NCBI GenBank assembly: GCA_031835245.1
Contig: JAVKOQ010000123.1
Coordinates: 1 to 64,000 of the forward strand
DNA from: Balamuthia mandrillaris
Taxonomy: Eukaryota; Discosea; Longamoebia; Balamuthiidae
Direction: 5' to 3'
DNA length: 64,000 bases
Numbering within the stretch: position 1 is the first letter of the stretch; every line of letters starts with the position of its first letter. The notes under the pieces were generated by a model. The model made no database searches and was not told the DNA's origin. It saw only the letters and a program-made list of their open reading frames with translations. Positions 11,960 to 24,506 of the stretch are shown here, piece by piece. A program made the translations under genes and the position numbers.

Positions 11960-13061
11960 TTAGTTGTTATTGTAGTAGTATGGCTGAACAGAGGCCTGTA
12001 GCTCGGCAACAGCTCGAAGGACGCGCTGACGGGCGGCGGTGCCCTCCCTCACATCCAATTCCAGGCTGACCTCTTGGAAGATTTCGCTGCGTCCGACCTC
12101 CACGAAGCCCTCCCTCTCGAACAGGCGGATGGAGGGCTCGTTGTTGGTGTTGATCTTGGCCAGCACCTTTTGTACGGCAAGTTGCCGCATGCCCCACTCC
12201 ATCATCAACAAGAGGCTCTCACCAGCCAATCCTTTCCGCCGAGAGCGCTCCTCTGCTGTCATCAGGTTGATCTCACCCGTAACAATCGTACCACCACCCG
12301 CGGCCGTAATGTTTGGTTCACCTTCTGATACTTCCTTTTCTCCGTTGCTTTCTTCTTCACCCCCTTTTTGTTCTTCTTGCTCTTGTTCTTGTTCTTGTTC
12401 TTGTTCTTCTTCTTCTTCAGCATCCAGAAACAAGTTTACGTCACCGGCCATGGCTTTTGCGTTAAAAAAAAAAAGAAAGGAATCTGATGAGAAAACCACT
12501 ACTCAGCAATGAAGAACGTGAGGCGCACCATAGTGTTGAGTGGTGTGTTGATTTGTCTCGTTCGTTTCAGGTAACGTTTTGTCCAACACTATGAACGTGA
12601 ACCCTGTTGTTTTGCGACGTCAGGCCAAACATCAAACAGTGAACAACGAAGAGGAAAGGAGGCGACGTTCGCTTTGGGCAACAATGCTGACGTACGATGA
12701 AGATCAGTGGCCCAACCTTGCCGATTCTTGTACTCTTCTTCGATAGTCATCGGCTGGCTTGCCGTCAGCTCTGCTCTTGCAAGGAAAAATTTGATCAATC
12801 ACTCCCCTTGCCCATCTAACATGCAAGAGGAGAGGTACCTTGCAACCAAGGGTCTTGCATCCAGGTGTGGTACCTGTATGGGGAGAAGGAGGCTTAGTCG
12901 TCAGGGGATAAAGCCATCTTTGCGGAACAGCCTTGCCAAACTCAACCGAACCTCGGCACATGTTCTTCACAATAGGGCGCCAACACCACCTTTTGTCCGA
13001 CGACGCATTGGTTCCGCCAGCGCGCTTTTATGTCTGCTATTTCTTCGGCACTCTTCTTCAT
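11960..13061 (-). CDS. NAT9: N-acetyltransferase 9 homolog (GNAT family)
   Basis: Exon 1 (13061-12952) gives RWRNQCVVGQKVVLAPYCEE. Exon 2 (12873-12839) gives YHTWMQDPWLQ, and exon 3 (12770-12696) gives ELTASQPMTIEEEY. A later short exon reads RLTFFIAE. The last exon (from about 12454) gives MAGDVNLFL, GEINLMTAEE, an acetyl-CoA loop RRKGLAGES, and NEPSIRLFEREGFVEVG. This is the full order of human NAT9, an acetyltransferase linked to alpha-tubulin. A Glu/Gln-rich insert of about 30 residues sits after DVNLFL inside the GNAT fold. Exons 1 to 3 join perfectly in phase. I could not find an in-phase junction between the RLTFFIAE exon and the last exon. Either an exon border is misread or there is an indel near the A-run at 12464-12474. 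The gene is tail-to-tail with GNL2, 98 bp apart. Confidence 0.9.
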
Positions 13062-13174
13062 CTTGTCTTATTCTTTTTTCTTTCTTTTTTATATAACGGC
13101 TTGGAGTTTCACAGAAGAAAAAAAAAACCAGCTCGGAGCACAACAGACAAGGCAGTTCATAGTGGGGGCAGCAG

Positions 13175-13685
13175 TCAGGAGGAAACGCCCAACGGGTTCA
13201 ACAAGGTCACAATGTCGATGGCAGAGATCCTCTCTTGTGGCCTCTTCTTGCAGCAATTCATGATCAGGTTGAATACCGTTGGGTGGCACTTGTTCCTGAG
13301 GCCCGGTGGCAGCTCCCCGCTTCGTATCAAGGAGTTCTTTTCCTGCTCCGAGAGGCCATGGTAGGGCAGCTGCAGCGTCACCAGTTCTACTATGAACATG
13401 CCCAGCGACCATACTTTTGGATATTTCGTCGTTAGCAGAAGGGAGACGATAGAAGAGGATAGGTGGGAGGAGAAGAAGAAGAAGAAGAAGAAGAAGAACA
13501 AGAAGAAGAAGAACAAGAAGAAGAAGAAGAAGAACAAGAACAAGAAGAACAAGAACAAGAAGACGACGTACTATCAGCCTTAGCGGCATCGTAGCTATGC
13601 CCCCCTCTTCCATTTACTATCTCTGGCGCTGAGTATATTGGCTATGTAATAGTTTCAAAATGTTAGCTTCAGCACACGAAGAGAG

Positions 13686-13719
<34 letters not shown>

Positions 13720-16315
13720 CGTACGGTTCCAGTTATAGTTGATGTTTGTTGTTTGCGGCTTGAAACATTAAAATCACATAGTTTTACAACAGGAAAAGGT
13801 TGCTTGGTATACTCTCCATCCACCAAAACGTTTGCACTCTTTTTGACATTCCACTAAGTTAGCACCAATCGCAGAGAGGAGAGAGAGAGAGAGAGAACCG
13901 ACCTTGATGTCACGATGATAAACATTTTGGCTGTGAAGATAGGAAAGTCCTTGAGCTACTTCGCTGGCATAATGCGCAACTTCTTGGTTAGTGAACGGTT
14001 TGTTTTCCATTCTTCGACGATAAATAAGATTCCACATTGAACCCGCACTCATATATTCTGATGCAGAGCCAGAGTAAGCAAGCAGAAGAGAAGAGAGAAG
14101 AGAGAAGAGAGAAGAGAGAAGAGAGAAGAGAAGAGAGTAGAAAATGTACCCATAAAAACCAAAAATTGTGTGGGAGAGGTTTCATAGCCAATACACTTAA
14201 CAATGTTTTTGTGGTTAAGACGTTCTTGCAACAAAGTTTCCTATTTAACAGTATGTACCAATGTCAGTGTGGAGAGAGAAAATAGAACAATACAAAAGAA
14301 AGAAAGATAGAGAAACCTTCATCATTTGTTCCGAGTTTTGAGGTTTATCATAAATCTTAACAGCACAGGAGATAGGACCAACAGAACAAAGGTAGACCTT
14401 TGAATAAGCGCCTTCTCCAAGTTGCTTCCGCAGCACCATCTCTCCTGTCTGCAGGTCAAAGTTAGAGAAGATGTGTCGATTGGCCTCCTTTGTTCTGTCA
14501 GAGAGAAACAGCTCTCCATGCCACGACTGATGATAGACGCGAAGCTTCTCCGAGTTGGCAATGTACATTCTTCCAGGGTCACAAACGACGTCAACCCACC
14601 GGAACTTATCCTTCCATGGTACCAGATTCCAACACTCCAACAGCACGCGGTCGTCGATGCAGTCTGTGTTCTTCTCCGTGTTGAGTCGCATGAGACAGCA
14701 AGGAATCGGCGGGTTCATGTTGTCGCACAAGTACTTGAAGAGAAGAGTACGATGGCGAGAAAGACCGTGCGTGATGGAGCCCAAAGGAATGATGTTGCTA
14801 CCACGCTCCTGCTTCAACCGCTTGATGCAGTCCACGCAAGACAGTCGGAAGCGTTCCGTGTCGGTGTACTCCTCCTCCGCTTCCTCTTCACCAGAAGAAG
14901 GAGAGGCCGCAAATTGGTGAGAGCCTCCCATAGCGTTTGAGACGTGCATGGCCAACAGCCTAATCTTGGTGCCCAGCGTTGGGAACTTTTGGCAGAGCAG
15001 CTGGGCTGTTTTCAGGATTCGCTGCAGCCGTTTGTCCGTCCGCCTGTCCACCACCACCACTTCTCTGGTGTCAAGGTCCACCGCCGCCTTTTGGAGCTCC
15101 TGCAGCGATGGCAAAGTCCTGGTGCGTGAGCTCTGGTGAAAAGCATCGTAGAAGCCGTCATGCAGCTTCTCTTTTTCGGAGAGTGGTCCCTCGAAATATT
15201 TCCGACTGACTTCCAGGGCCTCTGCTGAAGGTGCTGCATTCCCTCTGCCTCTAGATGCACCTGTTCCATTCTCGTTGCTGCTTTCCCCTTGTTTACGTAG
15301 AGTAGGTCGTTTCACCACCAATGGAGAGGGTGGTCTCAATTCAGCCTGGCTGTTAGTGGCTCCTCCTGCTTGCTCGTAGTCAGAGGAAGGAGGTCTTGGT
15401 TTGGCTGCATTGCCTGCTGCCGCAGGAGTTGCCGGAAGCAGGCGTGCTCCTCGGCCCGAAGATGCCATCACCATTGGCGCGGGCGGCCTTCCTCTAATAC
15501 CACCGTTACCACCTCCACTCGTTTTGCCACGGACTCGAGGCAATACGTCCATGCTTTCGCTTTTCTTAGGGCCCGCAGCCAGAGGAACAGCAGCTAGCTT
15601 ACCTGAGTTGCAAGCCTTCTCCTTTTCGTCCGTCACTACTCCGTACTTTTTCATGCTTTCTTGAAATGCTGCGCTTTCTTCTCTTCTTGGGAAACCTATT
15701 CCAAGTACACTTCCTCCTTTTGCAGCAACTGAGAATGTTAGAGAAGGGAACGAGGAATGTAGCGAAGAGGAAGAGGAGAAAGAGGAACGACGATAGAGAA
15801 AGAGGAGAAAGAGACATGACGAAAGAAAGGAGAGTGGGAGGAGGGAGAAGCAATAGACCAGGACGTACCGTCAATAGAGATAGCAAAATAGCGTTGGCTG
15901 TCAGAGGTAGGCTTAACATTAGCAGCCGAGACCTGCTCTACTTTTCCAACGAGACCTTCTCCAGAAACGCATCCTCCTCCAGCAGAAAGTTGGGTAGAGC
16001 AGCTGCCTGGCTCATGCAGGAACAGAGAACAACCACCACTGTTGTTGTTGCTTCCTCCACTATTCACACCACTGAAACCAGCACCGCCGGCAGCAGCGGA
16101 GGCAGCTCTGGCTCTAAAGCGAGCTAGCGGGTTGGTGTTGGTGGCAGCACCGGTTAGCGTTAGCACCACGTTACGTCCCTTTGCAAAGTCCCAGTCGTTC
16201 GCCCTGTTTGACAAAACAAAAAATGTTGGTCGGTTCGTTTGGCTCACAAGAAAAAATAAATAAATGGAACGTACGCCAAGGAACCGGCTGGTATGCTGTC
16301 CAAGAGCCACACCAT
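13175..16315 (-). CDS. PHear (NECAP-type) - EDR1/CTR1 domain - protein kinase fusion
   Basis: Start ATG 16315 opens VWLLDSIPAGSLAANDW. Exon 2 (16204-about 15868) gives RNVVLTLTG and ends QRYFAISI. Exon 3 starts in phase with KGGSVLGIGFPRREESAAF. This is the PHear fold of NECAP endocytic adaptors, with a Gly/Ser-rich insert in the middle. The same exon 3 runs without interruption through an EDR1/CTR1-type N-terminal domain: LSRHRTLLFKYLCDNMN, then DRVLLECWNLVPW and FRWVDVVCDPGRMY. It then enters a kinase domain with GEGAYSKVYLC and CAVKIYDK. Further exons supply LNHKNIVKCIGYE, EYMSAGSMW, HRDIKSANVLVD, CDFNVSS, TGTPIYSAPEIVN and ADIWSLGMFIVELV. The stop is at 13175-13177. The DFG triplet reads DFN, while the glycine loop, VAVK-type lysine and HRD are intact. 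Because one exon carries the end of PHear plus all of EDR1, this is a real fusion, not two genes. Function is inferred: a TKL kinase possibly recruited to clathrin/AP-2 sites. Confidence 0.85.
13470..13562 (-). repeat. (CTT)n/(TTCTTG)n tract in fusion-kinase intron
   Basis: GAA/GAACAA units on the plus strand, pyrimidine-rich in the sense of the minus-strand kinase fusion. The tract lies between the exons encoding PEIVN and DIWSLGM. Confidence 0.9.
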
Positions 16316-16757
16316 CCAACTCTCTCGCTCGCCGGAACCTTGCATGCCCGTCTGCTCTTAATCTCCTGCCGTGTATAACCTGTAATATGCAATTTTTTCT
16401 ATTTTTCCTTTTTTTTCTTCCAACTCTGTCTGTCCTATCGTGCGTGTATAAGCCTTGTTGCAGTTTTTTTTAAAAAATTAAAAAAAAAACTTCAGACCCA
16501 GAAGGTTCAGGCCCCGTTCTCAAATCTTATTATCTGATTTTTCAAATCTTATTATTTTTGCTTATTTTTGCTTCTTCTTGCTTCTTGCTTCTCTTCTGCT
16601 CTATGGCGGCCTGTAACGCAATAACACCAAATGTCAAATCCATCCATACCTATTAGGCTAGGGTTTCCAACAGAGTCTGATTAAAGGGGTTAACCCTAAC
16701 CTACGTTTATATTCGTGTCGTCATGATAATTAAAGGTTGCAGACAAAAGTTAGGTTG
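16316..16757. other. Promoter of the fusion kinase / 3' flank of huntingtin
   Basis: About 440 bp with no supported gene. It holds A/T runs near 16465-16490 and the telo-box-like 10-mer AACCCTAACC at 16692-16701, with a second GGGTTT-type motif at 16667. Confidence 0.5.
16692..16701. promoter_or_regulatory. Telo-box-like motif AACCCTAACC
   Basis: Exact 10-mer in the upstream region of the PHear-EDR1-kinase gene, about 375 bp before its ATG. The same 10-mer recurs at 45807, 53327 and 55037 (reverse complement), three of them near gene starts. Similar telo-boxes are known promoter elements of housekeeping genes in plants. The role here is inference. Confidence 0.3.
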
Positions 16758-19700
16758 TTAGGTGTAAGCAGTCCCTCTGCGCTTTTCCTTCTTCTTTCGG
16801 GGCCTGACCCTGTGGGGGGGCTCCGCTGCAATTCCTGCTGGCGGTGCTGCTGCTGCCTCGTTGGCCTGCTCTTTCTCGTCTGATGCTGTGTCCACCAAGT
16901 CATTGCTGGTAGTGGTGGTGGCAATGTCGGAAGTAGTGGATCTTCTCTTCTGCGTCGTCTTCTGCTTTGTTGGTTTCGTCTTCTCTTTCTCAACCCCCTT
17001 GGTCTTTTCCTTCATGCTGCTTGTACGGTCATTGTGATGGTTGGTGCTACTGCCACTGCTCTCTTCTAGCAAAGAGCAGAGGTTGAGCAAAGAGGCAAAG
17101 GGTTCTTCCTCGCGCAGGCTTTGGAATGCTTGAATAAAGTTGTTTTTTGGCACGGAGTAATCCTCTTTTCCTTCTTCTTGTTGTTGGGAGGAGCTGGCGG
17201 CCATCCTGGCTTTCATGTCTAGCTGCTGCATATCAGCATAGAATTGTGCTCCTGCGATGAGGAATAACTCTTCCAAGTTAGTTGCTGTTCTACCCATCTG
17301 TCTGCTTTTATCGTCATAAATAGTCTTTGCTTCTTGTTCCTCATCATCTTCTTTTTCGCGTTCGTCGATTGAAGGAGAGGAGGAAGAGGGGGAAGACGAA
17401 GAGCGGGCTGAAGAAGGATAAGATGAAGAGAAATGTGGATGGTGGAGTTGAAGGAGCATTGGCCGTAAAAGTTCGTTCTTAGTGGCGCTAAGGAAAAGGC
17501 AAGTCATGGCCCAAAGGGCGTAGCTCCGTGGCTGAATGTTAGAAAAGCTGCCAAGACACATCACCACCCACCGAAACAGGGTGTTGGAGGAGCGGGCGCG
17601 CAGCGCGGAGAACACGTGCTGCACTATGCTCACCATCAGCGCTGGATGGCTACTCTCTGGAGGCACCTTTGACAGCTCTCCCAGCACCAATGTCATCATT
17701 TGCTCCGTTCGGAAGAAATCTAAAAGCAATCGAGGCATTATGCTAAGGATAATATTAATGAGTACCACCACTGAGAGAGAGAGAGAGAGAGAGGAGAACA
17801 CATACTCTGCTATGGTTTCGGCTTCAAAAGGGGATCCATATTGCATTCGTTCAAAGAGAATTTTCACTGTTTCAATGAGGTGAATGCTGACAAAAAGGGA
17901 TGAGTACACTTGTGGCGACACAGATGACACGAAAGAAGACTTACCTTTCCACTCCTAATGTCATAATGGCGGTAGAAGAAACATGAGTGGAACTTTCAGC
18001 AGCAGAGCCAGAGTTGGTAGGACCTTTCTTCTCATCGCCACTGTTTTCATGATCGCTAAAAGCGTTGTCATTGTTGGCGGCTTGGGGGAGTGTAGGATCA
18101 CGGGCGGTATACAAGCTCGTCAATAGCAATCCCAAAGCCAGCAAAAAGTGGGTAGAGGAATGGTTTCTGAGGCCTTCGCCTAAACTTGCTAGCTTCTGTG
18201 AAGCAAGTGTTGTAAGCAAAGCGCGGTTGGACTGTGACAGCGAAAACGATATCAGCAGTCTGCTGCATCCCCGTAAAACCAAGCTCACCAACTAATTTGT
18301 TATTTTTTAAAAAATGAGGTCAGAAATAGAAAGTACAAGAAGGAGAGTGATAGGTACAATCTTGGGAATAGACCCATATGCTGAAGATGCTATTTTGAGG
18401 ATAAAATTTAGGGCAGGACGTGTGAAATCTTGTTCCTCCGTTTCTTTAGGGTACTGCTCCAGCAATAAGAAGGTAACGGCCAGAACGTGGCATTGCTTTC
18501 GCAGGCCACCATCCATCACTGACGAGAAATTAGAACGCGTAGTTGATGTTGTTGAGGTTTCATCGCTATCGGTGCCTGGAGAAAGATGTTTCAGCAAGTA
18601 CTTGAACAACGGCGTTGACAGGGACATAATTAGCTGCATTCATGTTCATGTAGTAAGAGTACCGATCGAAAATGGAATAAAGTATTAGAGGAATGTACCG
18701 AAGACATGTGTTGCGCTTCCAGCAAAAAAAGGACACCGTTCAGAGCGGATAGTTGGAGAGCCGAGTATTTGGAGTCCAAAGCCCGTTGCAACAGTTCAAC
18801 GAGATAGTCTGACTGGATATTCGTATCCTTTTCAAGCACTGCTGCTGTCTGTTAAAGAACAGCGGAGTAAATAAATCGAAAACGGCCACAAATAGAGTAA
18901 GAGAGACCTTTGCAAGGCCCAGAAGTAAATGACAAGCAAGAAGGTGGTCCTCCATTTCAGAGTCCTCTTTCATCAACGCAAGGAAAACCTGTTCCATCCA
19001 CCGCCACTGAGAAACCGTTTGAAAGAGGTCACTAAATAGAAGAACAGCGCTGATAAGTTCTCTGGCTAAGCTGGTGTTGGTGATGTGGAAGCCGCCTCCT
19101 CCTCCAGTCAAGGCTGATGATGCACTTCCATCCTTAGAGCAGATTGTCTGAATCGTTTTCTCGATGGACGCTATCCACGCACTCATGAACGAGTCAGCTT
19201 CTTGAGTTGGTTCGGTGCTTTCAGCAACCTGTAGTCGTTCTCGCAGCTGTAGGATTGATACCTGTCCACTGTAATAACGTTGAAATGGCCTTTTTTTTTT
19301 CATGAATTGGTATTCCAAAGCAGCAGCAACATAGAGACGGTAGTACGTACCACAATACTCTTTCGAGGTTTTGATGATAGGAGGAGAATGGTGAAGAGTA
19401 TGCAATGGATTCACGGCCTATCTGACAATAGAGAGACGGCTGTGTAACCGGAGATAAGGTACGTTGAACAGCCTGCTCTATCTTCTCCTGGAGAGTCGAT
19501 AGAACTTTTCCATGTGAGCTTTGCAGGAAGACGAGATCTCGTTGTCTTGGACTATGCTCAGCAACGGTAGGAAGGGTAGAGAATGGCCTGTCCAAATGGC
19601 GATGAAGCATTAGAAGAGAGGTTAGTGCGCGAACATTGCTGGTTTGGGCTTGTTTACTGCACTGTTCCTCGTTTATCTTGGAAGAATTGAAGATGGCCAT

Positions 19701-22700
19701 GAGCATGGCCCATAGTTTTTCATATTGTCTCTTACGTTGCAGGCCAATTAGGTTCAAAAGTCGGTTCTATGAGAGAGTGTTAAAAAAAATAGAATTTTAA
19801 AGCGAGCAGCGGAGTTCGCACCATAAACTTAAGGATGCTCTCTGGAGAGTCATCATTCTTCTTATGCAAAAGAGTACGCAATAGTGGATATTCCAGAAAA
19901 GTGCCCTCCACAATGGATGGATACGTAAAACTTGTGTTGGTTCGTGCAATAGAAGCCATCAGAGAGATGAATGCGCTCCACAAAGGTTGTTCCCAGCAGT
20001 TATCCTCCCTTACCGACCATGGTTTAGGATGCCTATGAATAGGCAGAAAGGCTTTCACCAACTCGCTCCACGAGTCCACACTAAGACCGCTGGGTTGTGA
20101 ATGCGCTTCGTCGTTATTATCAACAGCTTTCAACGAAACACAAACCTTTCTTTCTAGTAAGCATTGAATCTGTTATCGTGTTGTTGTTGTTGGCGCTTGC
20201 GTTAGACAATTATTTAAAGAAACAGAGTTCACGTACAATACGGGTATTGTGAAGTATCTGATTCCACGCGCCCTGCTCTCTGTGTGAGCTGAATAACAAA
20301 TCATCGGCATCTCCTGTTGAATGTTCCGGCTGTAGCCACACTACTTCCACTGTTTGCCGTGTAAGCTGCACATCAAGAGAATAGAGAATTAGCGCTTAAA
20401 ATAATGGATGGAAATCCAATAAGCTGCATACCTCTAAGATTGAGGCAAGGCCTTGCAAATCAGGTGTTACGGAGGTACGAGCAGAGCAGGTGATACGGTC
20501 TTTTACAAAAGCCTCCAGCAAACACCCACATAATTCCAGCAACAGAAGAGAAGTTTCGCTCTGCTGCTTAGTGTTATGTGATGAATCCGAGGCCCGGAGT
20601 GTGGATAGTAAAAGGAATGCCAAAGGAATACTGTGGAGCATCATGAAAGAAAGCCCTGTGCCATAGGTAGCCGGACCTTCTGTCGAAGCAGCCATGGGTG
20701 CGGATCGGTACTGTGATACCACGTCGTTGAAAAATCGGTGGATGGGCTCCAGCCCTTCATTATTTGGAAGCAGTTTACCAGAGAGGATAAACGATGGTGA
20801 ATATCCTTCACAAAGATGTCGTATACTCTCCTTGCCTTCCAGCGATAATGTCAAGAGTCTTGCATGTGCCTGTGGGTCGAGCCACACCAAAAGGGATCGC
20901 AATGTAGCAAAAGGGCTTGAAAAGTCCAACGGATACAATTGCTCTGCAGAAAGAAGATGCCTTGAGTTGATGGAAAACCGTCCATTGATATTGCTAGCAT
21001 CAGCAATGCAGAGCATCAGCACGTGCTTCGTATAGTCGGATACAGGAAATGAATGAACATAGTGCTTCAATTGAATGCCAGACTCAACTGATACTTGTTT
21101 CCGAGAGTCGATAGTAGAATCAACAATTTGGTGTTCTGGTGTTGACAGCTGACCCTTTTCGGATGCGGAAGAACGGATCATCGCTTCTAGTTGCTGTCGT
21201 AGGGCGACGTTTTGTGATGCTGATGGTGTTTTCCTAAAGGCTTCCAGCAAGTCGGTCATCGTTGGCATTCCTTGGAATCCTTTTACACACTCTGTTATTA
21301 AGAGGTAACAGAGGTCAGAATGTTGGTATCTACAATTGAAGGAACAAAGAACAAACCCCAAATCGGATGGCACTCGTTGTCTGTCTTGGCAATAGAATTT
21401 AGAGAGCCTTGCAAAAGACTTTCTAGTCGCAGAGAGCGCCCCCAATTTTGCAAACATTGCACTATAATCTGTATTTTAAAAATTGTTTGGTTTTCATACC
21501 AACAATAAATAAAGAATCAATAAAAATGGGAAGTATGATCTTACTTTGAGACTATACATGGAGGTGGGTAGGGTGCTCAAGAGCAGCGCCAATTGCTGTA
21601 ACCTCTTTTGTGCTGGCAAACTTTCGCTCTGTGTCTTTTTCTCTACTCGCCTCAAAATGGCGATATAGTTGCTGGGTTGTTGTGCTAAATGAAGGAGACA
21701 ACGCCGAACAGGTCTTTCTCCAATATACTCCCTAATTTTCGCCAGCAGCACAACAAAATCAGATAAGTAGGGAATTGAATAGTTTCGTTGTCTACGTACA
21801 GGAACAAATCTATTCCCCAGTTATGTTGAAGGAGAGGCAAAAAGGAGGAGTGAGAAACCCGAGCGTCAAGACTGCACCACGTTATGAACAGCAACTTCAT
21901 CGTAAGAGAACTAGTCCAACTTGCAGGGGAGGACACCCAAAGCAGTTCCACACAATGCTGTAGGATGGAGTAAGCCAAAGAATGAGCCTCCATTACAAGA
22001 AGGAGTCGTGACAAAGAGGCCGCCACAGTTACATGGGCGTCAATGCAGTTGCAAAAAAACGGAACGAACGACGGAAGGAGAAGAGAAAGCGATTGTTGAA
22101 ACTGTATAACGAACGCGCTGTTGGATGTTTGGTTTTGCATCATTTTGGTTATGAGAGAAAACAAGTGGCATAATAGTTGAGCTGAAAACGTATCGGCTGA
22201 ATTGAAAGCTTCATCTTTTGAAATAAGAAAAAATAGTGGTAAGTACCACAAGATAAGCCCAAGCTAAGAGAATGAAAAACGTTACCAGAAGCTTGCTTTA
22301 TGATGCCACAAAGTAGCTCAGCAAACGCACCAGCTGACGTCTGTTCTTGCTGCAACTCTAAGCTTTCATGAAGGATGAACAATTGTGTCTCGTCCAATTC
22401 AGCCAAGTGATACAATATCTGATCATTGTACAAACAAAGGTCAGGTCTCACAAGACATTTGGTTGCAACGAAGGAAAGAATATGGTGAGCGTACAGCAAG
22501 CACAGAGGGTAACCAATACGATAAAGTAGGACCAGCTGTGTTTGTCACCGCGTTGACAGTGAATGGCAAACTAGAACGTATGGAAGTCTCTATCTCGCCA
22601 GTGGTCCGAAGCTTTCCTTGGCGAAACGTTTTGGTTCGATTTTCTCGCTGTAGGGAAGATGTCACAAAGGCGTATAGCCCTTTTAGAAGATAGAGCGTAG

Positions 22701-24208
22701 GAGCTTTAGCTGCTGCAGCAGTGTCTTTGGGTTGCGAATTCGAATCAAACAGAGGAAGGAGGCGCGCCATCACGGAGTATAGCACGCGCATGTCTTGCAA
22801 ATTGGTAGCAAGTTGAGTGGCTTGTGGTAGCGAAGTCAAAGCTGGCAAAAGCGCAGCAAAAATGGGTTGAGCGTAGCTATGCATACAGTAAAGTTACTAT
22901 TACATGAAAACAAAACACCGGGGAAGGAAAGGATAGACTATGTCATACCGTTTGCTGTCTACAGACCGATTCTGAGCTTTGCTGAGAATGGTGGAGATAA
23001 GTGTTATGCCTGAGCGAAGATTCGCTTTCTGCAGTATCCGCTTTAACAGCTCATCACGCAATTCTTCAAAGCGTTGACGCACCGCTCGCTGCTCCCCGCC
23101 AGAAAAGCTGAGAATGGTATTCTCCGCAGGTGAGCCAAATAGATCGCGTACAAGGCTGTCGATGCTCGGCAACAACACTCCAGTAGAACCCCAGTGCGGA
23201 GAGCTAAAAACGCAAGAAGTAAGAACCAGCATTTTCTCCGTGTTAAGCAACTGTTGATGGAGAAGAAGCGAAAAGGTAAATAAATGCAAACGTAAAGCAG
23301 GTAACGAAAACTGACAGACTTACTCGTGGAAGGTGCACACGCGTTACAAAGAGGACGTTAAGTAGATCGAAGATGAAAGGCAGAATGAATGGTGGGTGAG
23401 GTAGGTAAGATTTTTTTCCAAGTATCTGATTCATGACATGGTCCAGAAACGACTTATCCTTATCCAAACGAGAAAAGTCAATCTGCGAGGATGCGCATCA
23501 AGAACAGTTGCATGAGCATTTCTCCAGTACAAAAAGAAAGAAAGAAAGAAAGAAGAGAAGGACTATACGCCAAAACGAATTAGTTGAGTTAAAACAAATA
23601 GTACTGTCCGTTGTAGCTCCAGGTCATGAGTTTGCTTGTAAAGGTTCATGGCACCTATCACAAGAGGTTCAAACAAACGAATAAGATCTTTGCTATTCCT
23701 TTTTGTATAGTTAGTGCAACGACCAATGCAAATTCATAACAAACGAACCGTATCATCTTTTCTGCCTCTACAACAGGGAAAGGTAGCTGCACGCTCGCAT
23801 AAAAGTCCAAAGATTGGGCTTCTCTGAGATGATACCGCCGCGAGAGAAGTGAAAAACTTAGGGATGGGTATTCGTCTGGCAATTTTGGAAATGCCGTGCC
23901 AGCATCTGTGCTTTTGTTGGAGGAAATTGCAGGCAAAAACACTGAGCCAAACTCATCTGCGAAAACAGCTTTGATAGTTATTTATCTGCTAAATCATTTG
24001 AAAAACAAGTAAAGGGATAAAAGATATCCGATAAAAAACCTGGAGGAATAATAAAGCTTGTCTGGAGATAAGGTTGCTGAAACGTGGGTAAACGCTTGTT
24101 CCGCTTTGGGGTTGCATGAAATGTACACATGAAGAGTTCTAACAGACAAGACGTAACTTCCTGAAGTTGAAAGAAATTGCGTGTGTGTGAGAGTGAGAGA
24201 GAGGAGAG

Positions 24209-24243
<35 letters not shown>

Positions 24244-24471
24244 GCTGTTGGCGAATAAACTTGCCTTAGGACAGGATTGAAAATGAGCACTCATATGTTT
24301 AAGTATTTCAGGTGCAAAAGGAACGATGTATTTGCCTACATTTCGCGTCAACACACCAAGTGCCTATTTTTACGTTGTTGTAAGAAAAGAAGAGAAAAAA
24401 GATAATATGAAGCGCGAGAGAGTGAGAGAAGAGAGAGGGGAGGGAGAGGGAGGGAGGGAGGGAGGGAGAGC

Positions 24472-24506
<35 letters not shown>

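Noticed and set aside
14422-14940. Plus-strand 172-codon frame
   Set aside because: It is antisense to the EDR1 domain of the kinase fusion, whose minus frame has clear family motifs.
15738-16319. Treating the PHear part as a separate NECAP gene
   Set aside because: The PHear C-terminal strands and the EDR1 domain lie in one uninterrupted exon, and the upstream exon joins in exact phase.
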